From Lineus longissimus (Eukaryota; Nemertea; Pilidiophora; Heteronemertea; Lineidae): 64,000 bases of DNA. The stretch spans positions 5,766,001 to 5,830,000 of the forward strand of contig NC_088320.1 of the NCBI RefSeq assembly GCF_910592395.1. Reading direction: 5' to 3'. A program made the translations under genes and the position numbers. The notes beneath the pieces were generated by a model, which was not told where the DNA came from, made no database searches, and was given only the letters and a program-made list of their open reading frames with translations. Of the stretch, positions 49,401-64,000 are shown in pieces; within the stretch, counting starts at the first letter, position 1, and each line of letters starts with the position of its first letter.

Positions 49401-51229
49401 TTTTGCCCATCACTCGGGAACTCTTATTCATAAGTGCAGATGGCAGTAAACTTTCACCTCTCATCATCCAAAAAAAACTCATTTTGTCAGAGTTTGATAC
49501 GTGTGCTTTGTTGAACAAAGCGTACCCCTGGTCCAAAATGTACAATTACACTGCTTTAGGCGCGTATTGCAAATAGCATAGTTGGATATGTCCGTTAATG
49601 TACGGAGCTATTTTCTCCATTGTTAATGGACTATAATACCTCATAATGTTGTACATACATGGAACGTGGCCAAATTGGAAATCAATAGGAATGTCATTCG
49701 ATATTATTGGGCACGAATATTCATCAGACTCAAGAGGCAATAGTGCTAGACTACTTCGAACCATCTGCGACAGGTCTGGTTGCAGTGTTGCCATCTGTGG
49801 ATTGAAATGATAACAACTCATTGAGATGTTGTGTGGGCTGACTGAAGCAGTGCTTGAGTTTAATATCCCATTCGCAATTTAGCTCTGTACACGTGACAGT
49901 GATGTCCATGACACCTAGATATAATCCTGACAACTACAATGTACTGGTGAAAATATTGTTATGTGGGCTTAGTGAAGCAGGGCGTATTGAAGCATAAAAC
50001 TTGCCCCAAACTCCTCAATTATGAAATTGTTTGAGTTGCCATTCTGCAATTTGGCTCTATTATATGTACTTGTCAGCGGTGTACTTTCTTGTATTCAGTG
50101 GTTGAGACTGACATTCACATTTGGTAAGCTGGGTACCCATTTATACCGGAGACGAGGACGGCTTCAGTGCCTTGCTCAGGGACAGAGTGATGAAACATCA
50201 GGTATCTTCCTGAGAGTCGAACGGGTCGACCTCCTGATTATCATATTTTTCTGTTTTTTCTTTTCCAGTGTGTGGCATCATCAGGGCAGCTATAGGAAAA
50301 GCTAAATTATTAGTGACACAGAAATTTGAACAATTCAAGGGACTTTGTCATGAGAATTTGGTAAGTTCACTGGCTGAGAGATTTTCCGTAGCCACTGAGG
50401 TACGGATTGCACTCTGGGTCTCTTCAAATATTGGGCCATTGAGAGTTGGTGCTCATGAGACTGACCCTTTGGTCCTAAACTGCATTGCACCTCAATGAAT
50501 CCAAGTTACCACATCCTTTATAAATGCAGTCTTGGTCTTATCAATCTGATCTAATTATCTTTCTAATACTTCAGACTCAAGATCCCAGCAAATCCCTCCG
50601 AACAACATCTGAAGACCTTGGCGGGTTCTGGGACATGGTCATGTTGCAAGTTGAAGACGTACAGAATCAGTTCCAAGATATCAACGAAATGAAAAATAAC
50701 AGATGGAAGGTGGTAGTCAAAGTGGTAAGCAGTAAGATTGTTTGTGTCCGTGCTGTTTCGACCCGACGCCTATTATGGCCCCTTGATTTTCTCCTGAAGA
50801 TTAGTAGTCCACTGCTTTTTTGCACACAAAAATAAGTTCCATCAGAATACAATAGCATACATTAGGTAGAAAATAAACCTACATATCAGTAACCGTGCCG
50901 TTTTAGTTTTGACACCCTGTATAGAGGTTAAATTCTCCTTTTAGGTAACAGTGAAAAGAACTCTTAGTTCCTCAAGTCAGAAATCTAACGATGGCAGTCA
51001 TGCAGAGACGAAAACTGGTGTTGCGAGGCCGAAAACGCCTCGTGGTAACACGGCCCCGAAACCAACAAAGACGAAAGTAGCAGCTGATAGAGACAAGGCC
51101 CGTGAAGAGGCGAGGAAACGATTAATGGAGGCGAAAAAAGCTGCGCGGCGAAAGCGTATGAATAGTCAATCGAATGACGAGGTCGAGATATTTATTTCCG
51201 ACCCGCACACGACGGCACCAGCTAATTGA
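23553..51229 (+). CDS. DLGAP: DLGAP (SAPAP/GKAP) postsynaptic scaffold protein, six coding exons
   Basis: DLGAP proteins link PSD-95/DLG guanylate-kinase domains to Shank at synapses. Inferred exons: 23553-25422, 47307-47926, 48715-48832, 50269-50360, 50575-50724, 50945-51229. All have AG/GT borders and agreeing phases, giving 1044 residues. The start is the ATG at 23553 (AAGATGG context); the frame opens slightly upstream but without ATG. Residues 1-830 are Ser/Arg-rich and low complexity. Residues 831-1044 form the conserved GKAP homology domain: DGNYYLDVVRRET, IIRAAIGKAKLLVTQKFEQF, LGGFWDMVMLQVEDV, then a basic EEARKRLMEAKKAARR helix and DEVEIFI near the end. The end TTAPAN is not a PDZ ligand, unlike vertebrate DLGAPs. 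Confidence 0.88.
25455..25567. repeat. 112-bp near-perfect palindrome just inside the DLGAP donor
   Basis: The left arm from GACTTTCTTATCTAAGATAT to GTAATTGTATGATGA pairs with the right arm from TCATCATACAATTACG to GATAAGAAAAAGTC. The loop is only about 5 nt. It begins 33 nt after the exon 1 donor. A further partial copy of the arm end, ATTGTATGATGAATGTCTC, follows at 25570-25589. It is probably a small palindromic transposon. Confidence 0.85.
25976..26296 (+). repeat. Truncated copies of the GTC/AGGTGAGC-type repeat
   Basis: Two near-identical segments (about 25976-26067 and 26062-26162) share ATTGAATGCCTCATTATT, ATACAATACYGCAGTGTCC, a CGTCGTCGTC run and CTATTTCAAAAACAG. The second continues into CAATGGCACGTTTCTTG and ends GATGAGCACAATGGCCCTTGGCCATT. 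These words also occur in the large element at 62737-63853, so both belong to one family. Confidence 0.65.
29110..29390 (+). repeat. ~29-bp degenerate minisatellite
   Basis: About ten imperfect units of the form ATCTTGACAACTGGATTTGA followed by CTCTG, decaying to the right into GATCTTTAGAA-type units. It is in the long DLGAP intron and has no coding meaning. Confidence 0.75.
30138..30213 (+). CDS. Candidate alternative first exon of DLGAP (Cys-rich)
   Basis: The ATG at 30138 (CAAAATGC) opens 25 codons plus one base, then GTAAAT. It reads MPSIFSRCSLCFRSLSCIRK and ends DYKTQ. The donor phase (1) fits the acceptor at 47307. Four cysteines among basic residues at the extreme N-terminus would suit palmitoylation and membrane attachment. 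Vertebrate DLGAP genes also use short alternative N-termini. Chance is not excluded. Confidence 0.35.
32199..32366 (+). repeat. 23-bp G-rich minisatellite
   Basis: About seven units of GTGGGGGAGATCGGGTGGTGATG with few substitutions. Because 23 is not a multiple of 3, the overlapping Pro/Ser/His open frames on the minus strand are artefacts. Each unit has several G runs, so the plus strand could form quadruplex structure. Confidence 0.85.
35153..35315 (+). CDS. Candidate alternative first exon of DLGAP (weak)
   Basis: The ATG at 35153 (A at -3) opens 54 codons plus one base, then GTATTG. It ends in NRGKEK and leaves in phase 1, as needed for the 47307 exon. The donor is poor and the peptide has no recognisable feature beyond basic residues, so it may be chance. 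Confidence 0.22.
41662..41770 (+). CDS. Candidate alternative first exon of DLGAP
   Basis: The ATG at 41662 has G at -3 and +4. It opens 36 codons plus one base, ending exactly at a consensus GTAAGT donor in phase 1. The peptide begins MEDDSCCYDPNATMYKVV and ends VKVGTT. Joined to 47307 it would read on in frame. Cys-Cys near the start again allows lipidation. Confidence 0.38.
45276..45357 (+). CDS. Candidate alternative first exon of DLGAP (best)
   Basis: The ATG at 45276 has a near-ideal context, TTACCATGG. It opens 27 codons plus one base, then the consensus donor GTAAGT in phase 1. The peptide is MALLTPRRSSGKVAEMISFF followed by EHVESKT. It is the candidate closest to the shared exon (2 kb upstream). 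Splicing would give a short isoform of about 450 residues with an SSGKVAEMISFFE amphipathic helix replacing the long Ser-rich part. Confidence 0.45.
47307..47926 (+). CDS. DLGAP: DLGAP second common exon
   Basis: 206 codons after a split Gly codon; acceptor TCTTTCCAG, donor GTAAGA, leaving in phase 0. Low complexity, Asn/Ser/Asp-rich. It contains VFVTGTQTADRT, a T-Q-T motif of the kind bound by dynein light chain, which is a known GKAP partner, and NIAAQTERDD, a second similar site. Confidence 0.75.
48715..51229 (+). CDS. DLGAP: DLGAP exons 3-6: GKAP homology domain
   Basis: Exons 48715-48832, 50269-50360, 50575-50724 and 50945-51229 together encode residues 831-1044. Conserved blocks are DGNYYLDVVRRETVALEAL, EEVCGIIRAAIGKAKLLV, FEQFKGLCHENL, LGGFWDMVMLQVEDVQNQF and NEMKNNRWKVV. 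In the family this is a helical domain followed by a basic stretch. The last exon adds KTPRG/KPTK basic repeats and the EARKRLMEAKKAARR helix. The stop is TGA at 51227-51229. Confidence 0.9.
50110..50245 (-). mobile_element. Degenerate tRNA-derived SINE-like fragment
   Basis: The plus strand reads GGTACCCATTTATACC, CAGTGCCTTGCTCAGGG and GAGTCGAACGGGTCGACCTC, then CTGATTAT. Read on the minus strand, the last block is the B-box/anticodon-side of a tRNA-like promoter. The layout matches SINEs common in marine invertebrates. It ends about 25 bp before the 50269 exon of DLGAP. Confidence 0.5.
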
Positions 51230-52194
51230 TTCAAGAGTCACCCGGTGGTGGCAATGTAAACTAAAGTGACTCTGTCCAAAAATGTTGTGCACTTGAATGG
51301 TTGGGTTGTGTGCCTTGAAAATTGATGAATTTTACACTTTTAGGGGACCATGTGCTTAATTTAAAAAGAGATAAATAGGCATTCGAAGTAATTTTGAGAA
51401 AATATTTAGGATTTTGTAACCAAGGGTTATGGATAGTGTAAGAAATTCAAACAAATGATGCAACTACTGACTAGTCGCAGAGAATGTTTTCCAAACTGTT
51501 AATCTTCCCAAAGAATGGAATGTAGCCTGTGTTTTGTTGGAGAGTTTTAATACTGTGGTAATATTTTATTGAATGTTGAAACGCTTTTGTTTGGGTGTTT
51601 GCTAGAGATAAGTGTTCAACATTGTTGTAAACAGTGTGCAGTTGTCTCGTGAGAGCACATTCTTCTGTCCTAATGCAGTTTGTGTGCACCCGCCACCTTT
51701 GATGCCTGTTGGGATGGTTTGGGGCTCACTAATGGAGGATGCTGGAATGTTGTTATGTCCGTTACATCAGTGTCGCTTCAGTAGAGAAGAAACAGGATCT
51801 CAATTTGGTGCCAAAAGCGTGTTGGACAACTGACTGTACCAATTTATTTTCTACACCCAAGTCAAAATGTACAATCATTTTTGATTTGCCAGTGTATACG
51901 CTCAGGTACCCCTAGTATTGTAAAACTTTCCAGAAGGTCAAAATTCACAATGAATTTTATAATACTTTTTAAGAAAAGGTAATGCTTGCATCAAACCCTC
52001 AAAATGCATTTATTTTCTTGGATAATTTCGGCAAAGTATTACTAGGCTTTGTAGGCACATGTTGGCTTGTGTTTTCAGAGTTGCTTTTATAGTCTGCTTG
52101 TGCTTCATTTAGAGCTTTGAAACTGGGCGGGTCCATAGACTAATTTTGAATTCTGAAAATATGCAGAACACTTCGTGTGTTGAATCTTTCTTTT

Positions 52195-52200
52195 AATAAA
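52195..52200 (+). terminator. Probable poly(A) signal of DLGAP
   Basis: AATAAA in TTCTTTTAATAAACTC, 966 nt after the stop, followed within 25 nt by a T/G-rich stretch (TTCTGTCTGATTTTTTTGG) as expected downstream of a cleavage site. Confidence 0.5.
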
Positions 52201-54358
52201 CTCTATTAGCTTCTGTCTGATTTTTTTGGCTGAGATATATTTGCTATCGTCAAAGACATCAAATGCGTTTTCTTAAGAAATTGTTTAAAATTGCAGCACG
52301 ATTAATACCAAATGTAATTTGTTTTTGAAATAAGCGATTTTTGAGCCAAATTAATCGTGACCTCAATAAATCATACTTTTTGTGGAATAACTTCAAGGTC
52401 ATTGTTTGTGTTAATGACCTTGACCTTTGATGGCTATTGTTATAATGGAAATGAAATATTTTGTGACCTTTCATAATTGTATGTGCGCGAAGATTGCCCT
52501 CGGATTGGCCCTTGTCCCTTTTCTATACATTTCCTGTGTCGAGGGCAGTTCTTGAATGCATTTGAAAATGTACACAAACATTCTACCACCATCTGTATTG
52601 CCCTCTGAATACGAACTATGTGCCTGCATTTGTGACATCTGCCAGAATTATGGGCATAATATGTTACAAGTCTCTGACCTTACACAGGTTTTCCAGCTTA
52701 ATGAGGAGTACTTACCTTGGAAATTGAATAGCTTGCCATATTGCTGTGAGTGTGTCACAGACCTCGTCATTTAGGCGCAGGCATATCGCCAGATGTTTCA
52801 GGATGTGACACAGCAGCCCAACATCTCAGAAGAGTGTGGTCTCCGCGCAAAGACGTATCTGAAAATGATCCTTTTAAATGAAATGTTGGATAAATGAAAA
52901 CCAGTTAGTGTACATTATAGTGTACCAATATCAGATAATTTATATGTATAAATTTGTAACCTGCATGTTTCTCATAGAGGAATATATTGTACCCGGTAAA
53001 GCCTATTATTTTTGTGGCCCTGGTGTTGTGATCAACGGATGCGGAATAACCTGGTATCTATCCAGCATTTACTATTAAATTGACATGGATGTAAAGAAAT
53101 AACTGGCTACTCTACCCTGTAGAGTAGATGTACTAGACTACTGGGCAGCAGTGATCCACTAAATTTGCACTCTGTTGCACCCAAGTTCTTCATAAAAAAT
53201 ATGTGATAGCTATCATGTTCCATATGCAGTCAGTCCCGGCTGGTTTTAGTTGAATTCTGCCTGACACAAGGTCACAAGTATGATGCGCTGTACCATGTTT
53301 ACAGTATTTGTAAATAAATATGTAACTATTTTGGGCCGGGAGTGAAGAACTATTTTGCGGATGCCATGTTTTTTCTCCGCACCACTCTCTGCCTGAATTC
53401 GGTGAAGTTTCGTTCAATATGGCTGTGACATTTACTGTTGGATTTTAGGGATGTTTTGGCTAACTTTAGTCACCCTCTCGTGTAGCAGTAATTTTAAATC
53501 GTTTTAAAAATGAAGATCATCTTATTTGCAATATATAATCGTGATCACAAAACCATTTTATTCTTCTCTGGTTAAGTTCGAGTGTACTAGTAGCCCAGAC
53601 TATAAGCTGTTAATTGATAATCCAGGAATTTGTAGTATGTAATTTGAATTGAATCTACATCAGAGGCGATTTTTAAATTCTGTTTTATTTGAGCCTTAAA
53701 GTTTGTATGGTTTGAAAGAAGGCTGGGTGATTGAAGTTAGTCCTCGGGCCGTTTGTTACAAAATTTCTGAAAATAGAATGAATTGTCCTCCCTGCAAAAT
53801 GAGTTAATTTATTTTGCTTTTCTGCCAATTATAGAGACGATTCTTGATTGTCTACTTTAACCTCCTCATGACTGTTTTAGTCATTATGAGAGCCTGCTTA
53901 TCCTTATAATCCAACCATTTCTATGGTCATTTCTGTCGGGCGTGAAGAGCCCCGCGATCAGCCAATTATGTGTACAAAGTCTGGACCAGTTCTTGGTATA
54001 TGTATAAAGTTTATATACAAGGGGTGCCCCTTGAATGATTGTTCGAATAAACTCAGAGCTGAGTGTGAAATAAGTTTGTCTTTGTGTTCCACTTGTTTTT
54101 ACCTTATAGTGTTCTTTTTGTACTCGTGCACCGAAGTGGACTTTTGGTACAATTGTGTACCAATGTGGTCTTTTGGTAATGCACTTGTGTCTTTGCCACA
54201 TGTCCTGCCATCCCGTCATGACAACTGAGGTACCAAGGATCTCTTCAAAACCCCACTGAATGCTGGCCAAATCGAGCAACAAAAGGCTACCATTTGTGGT
54301 TTCAAACTAGACATGACCACCAGTGGAAACTTCTCTGATACTTCTCAAATATACTACG

Positions 54359-54831
54359 TACCGTATTTATGCGTATTTAGGCACACTGCACTTATCTCCC
54401 GAATATTAGTGCATGCACTTAACAATGAGAAAAAGTAAAGCAAAGATAACTTACAAAATCTGTGTTGTTTATTGTTCCAAGTACACGAATGCTGGTTATA
54501 TTTAATCTAATATCTGCTGTTTATAATCCAAAACGAACAACGTCATATGACTGTGTAATAATCCAATAATAATCCCACAACCTGGCGGGGACTGCACGAT
54601 GTGCGAGGTAAAGCACAGTTTCATCGGCCATACAAGAATCTCACATTTCTGGGCCACTGCGCAGTCACATGCACACCACGCAGTATAAGAAATAGTATAG
54701 TGTAGAATTGACCCCACGACATTTATAGGTGCATGCGCTTGAAGACGGCAAATATGACCAGATAAAACACAGGTGAAAACAAGCAGTTTTCCTTTATATA
54801 CGCATGCGCCTAAATACGCATAAATATGGTA
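54359..54831. mobile_element. ~470-bp TIR element
   Basis: Left end TACCGTATTTATGCGTATTT continuing AGGC; right end GCCTAAATACGCATAAATAT followed by GGTA. These are inverted repeats of 24 bp with one mismatch; the outer TA may be the target duplication. Inner copies of GTGCATGCACTT and GGTGCATGCGCTT form a second, imperfect pair. No transposase frame. Confidence 0.75.
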
Positions 54832-54929
54832 GAAACTATTTTGTGGGTTTTGGTGTTACTGTTTTATGTAGGCCCATTAGTATTACACATAATACTGGCG
54901 CTCTTCAACCGCCTAACTATCTGTAGTGT

Positions 54930-56875
54930 CTACACAGCATAATCCATTCCAATAGCTTCCTTAGATCTCTGCAGTTTACTACTAACACACCGATCGGTCT
55001 TCTTATTCGGTGGCCGCCAAAGGTGCCTTCCTCTCTGACATCCAGAGGACGTATGAGACTGGCGCATGGTCTCGTCCGTGATCAACCCAAGCAGAACCTC
55101 TGAGCAACACGTCCACTCATGATTCCGGCCCTTTTCAGACTTCTTGGTCGGACAGTCTGGGGGGACGACAAGGTATCCCGAGTGATACCGACATGCATTG
55201 TCAGCGTACGGACTCGGCACATCTTCTGTCTCTGTCTCCTCCATGTCCTCGACTTCCCCTTCTTCTGCATCATTATCACTGTCGGCACCCCAAGATGCTG
55301 TGGAGTTCCTCTTCTTCTTTCTCCAGTACGAACTGTTACAGAAGTAACAATATCCACCATCTAAGATGTGTGTCTCGTTGCCTTGTTTACGATCTTTGGA
55401 ACTTTTAGCTCGTCCAGTGTGGTGTCTCTCGAACTGCTTTTCAGAGATAGCCTGGAATGAAATGAAATGATTTCATGACGAATTCATATCGTCCTTCTCA
55501 AAAGATCAGCAGAGTGGCAGACGTCGAGATTCTTGAGATTGGCCTGGAGGCGTTGAATTCCTAGAAGCAACAAGACGCGCCCTAACAATAATATAAGAGA
55601 CTACTTAGCTACATAGATGGCCCGCGGACTAGACAAAGGTTGACAGGTATAATGTACATGTAGCCCACATCCTCTGTTTATTCTGATAAATTATGGCGAA
55701 GACTAAGCCATGACCTTGCATCAAGATTACATCAAAGATTTCCCAGAAAGGACCTAAGAGAAGTTTGTTGTCCCTTTTATATTGACCACTGGCTCCTCGA
55801 TACACTCCTTTCCATGCAGTTGTCTGGAGGTAGAAGTTAATTCTGTTACATTGAGGAGACATGCAATTGAACGCTGCCACTGCTTTAGGAGTGTAGCTCT
55901 TTGATACAGGTAATCTACATGTAGTTCTTTGTTGACCCCAAGGCTATCCAGGATCCATTACGCAAGCTTTTGGCGTTTGCTTGAGGGCACACTTGTACTC
56001 GCATCAGGCGCAGCCCATTGTCTCCTGCTGTCACATCTTACATGTCTTACCTTGAAGTTCGTGTCGGCTGGTCCGTATCTTTTGAACCCGGCTCCGGCAG
56101 ACCGACTTGGCTGCATCACACGCTTCCTCCGCTTCTCTGCATAATCTTTCACGGCCTGTTCGTGCCTCTGCCTTTTGACGATGATCGACTTCACCACTGA
56201 CTGCAAGTGCTGCTTTAATAGATGGATTTTGTCGTCATCCGCGATATTCCAACGCAGAGCAACCGTAATCTCTTTTGCGCCAAAATCAAAATTCACCAAA
56301 TGGTGCTTCTTTTCTACGTTTTTGACATGAATCTGACACTTGTAGGTTTTAGCAATATTTTTGATTCGCTGTCCTTTCTTTCCGAAAAGGTGACCTACGT
56401 GCTCAATAGCCAATGGAAGAGTAACAACGTCCTCAGCCCACTGAACCCCATCAATATCATTTTCATCTTTTGGTTTTTGAACATCTTGCTCCAGTCTTTC
56501 GTACCTGCCGACCAAGGCATCACGAATAATGTTCAGGAAAGCTATTTTTCCTGTTGCCTCGGGGGACAAATCCGCTGCCAGTCTGGTCAATATCGGTTGT
56601 GCTTTTCCCAGTTTCGTCTTTTCATCCGTGGACAAGTTTGTTGCATTATAGAACTTCTTCAGCTCGTTTACCTCTGCGACAGCTTCTTCAGATATCTCCG
56701 TAATGTCATCGTCCATGAAGTCGTCATCCAGGTCACAGGTACAAACGTTTCCTCCAATACGCCTGACGTATTTCACAGGGATCATGAGCGTATTCTTCTT
56801 CTGCATGCTGTTAAGGACGCACTGGAAGTCACTTCGCCATCGCTGGCTGTGGACCAAACAAGGGTTGACCGCCAT
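54930..56875 (-). CDS. KH-domain protein with C-terminal CHORD-like Cys/His cluster (two exons)
   Basis: Exon 1 codes from ATG 56875 to 56051 (275 codons; donor AAG|GTAAGA). Exon 2 runs from 55451 to TAG at 54930-54932 (174 codons; acceptor TTCCAG). Phase is 0, giving 448 residues. Residues about 150-185 form a KH-like motif with the nucleic-acid loop GKKG (165-168) in HLFGKKGQRIKNIAKTYKCQ. A basic tail follows (about 235-255). Exon 2 has CYFC, an acidic spacer, then CRYHSG, HEWTCC and SGCQRGRH. That order (C..C, C.YH.G, W.CC, GC..G.H) matches the zinc-binding logic of CHORD domains. RNA binding and zinc binding are inferences; I know no named family with this pairing. Confidence 0.75.
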
Positions 56876-57190
56876 CTCTTTGTAAAGTGTAGTGTCACTC
56901 TATACTATAGTCTATGATATTGCAACAGCCTACACTTAACAGTACCTGTCAAATGTTGTTGTCTTCACAACATAGTTTGCACGCAGAATGTGTGTTTTCC
57001 TCCCTCTAATGACTTATATAATGGGAACAGCACACGTCAGCTGTTTCTAGAATTTACGAAACGTCCATCTATCGTGCAATATATGAGGAAATAATGCCGA
57101 GTAAGTAATGAAAAACAGAGTGACACTGTTTCTAAAAATAGACACATCTTCCTTTCGTTTCGGATGCTTCCGGATTTTGGGAAGCCCAAC
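56876..57190. promoter_or_regulatory. Bidirectional promoter between KH gene and EARS2
   Basis: The two start codons face away from each other with 315 bp between them. No clear TATA box is placed suitably for both; AAGATGG/ACATGGCGGC-type context at each start is typical of housekeeping promoters. The shared spacing suggests co-expression. Confidence 0.5.
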
Positions 57191-63967
<6,777 letters not shown>

Positions 63968-64000
63968 GTAAGAATTTAAAAAATTCGTAATTTTTTCCCT

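Larger units (their letters stand above)
51230..54929. other. DLGAP 3' UTR and convergent intergenic DNA
   Basis: DLGAP 3' UTR probably extends to the AATAAA at 52195. The rest, up to the stop of the minus-strand KH gene, shows no coding signal apart from a TIR element at 54359-54831. DLGAP and the KH gene converge here. Confidence 0.55.

Noticed and set aside
55958-56050. Read-through end of KH exon 1 (31 further codons to a stop)
   Set aside because: A consensus GTAAGA donor at 56050 leads in phase to exon 2 with its Cys/His cluster, so the extension is more likely intron; it could still be an isoform.

Overview
The window is nuclear DNA of a multicellular animal. Protein genes are split into short exons with GT/AG introns, introns reach about 22 kb, and the spaces hold degraded LINE, MITE-like and minisatellite DNA. 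The gene set (nebulin-family LASP, DLGAP/GKAP, mitochondrial GluRS) and the noncoding texture (many TAGGCCTA and TACATGTA palindromes, poly-C/poly-G runs, GTC arrays with AGGTGAGC hairpins) suggest a marine invertebrate bilaterian. I cannot fix the phylum from sequence alone. Exon borders were placed by reading frames, splice dinucleotides and phase agreement; none is transcript-supported.

Layout. (1) 1354-10055, + strand: the 3' part of a LASP-like gene, six exons, ending in a nebulin-family SH3 domain. Its long middle is a Tyr/Pro/His-rich linker with about 20 YxxP motifs; LIM and nebulin-repeat exons would lie upstream of the window. (2) 15642-16215, - strand: a two-exon gene for a 79-residue, probably mitochondrial, single-pass membrane protein that I do not recognise. 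(3) About 16.8-22.6 kb: a transposon graveyard with an inverted pair of 0.7-kb TIR elements, a small MITE and a dead LINE reverse transcriptase. (4) 23553-51229, + strand: a DLGAP (SAPAP/GKAP) postsynaptic scaffold gene whose first coding exon is separated from the rest by a 21.9-kb intron. That intron contains several candidate alternative first exons, all ending in the same phase. (5) 54930-56875, - strand: a two-exon gene for a 448-residue protein with a KH domain and a CHORD-like Cys/His cluster. (6) 57191 to past the window end, + strand: EARS2, mitochondrial glutamyl-tRNA synthetase, head-to-head with the KH gene across about 315 bp.

The genes do not form a pathway. LASP and DLGAP are both adaptors that organise actin or synaptic complexes; EARS2, and probably the 79-residue protein, act in mitochondria. 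The most interesting points are the Cas-like YxxP array inside a LASP protein, the alternative first exons of DLGAP, the KH plus CHORD-like protein, and the mirrored minisatellite arrays in an EARS2 intron.
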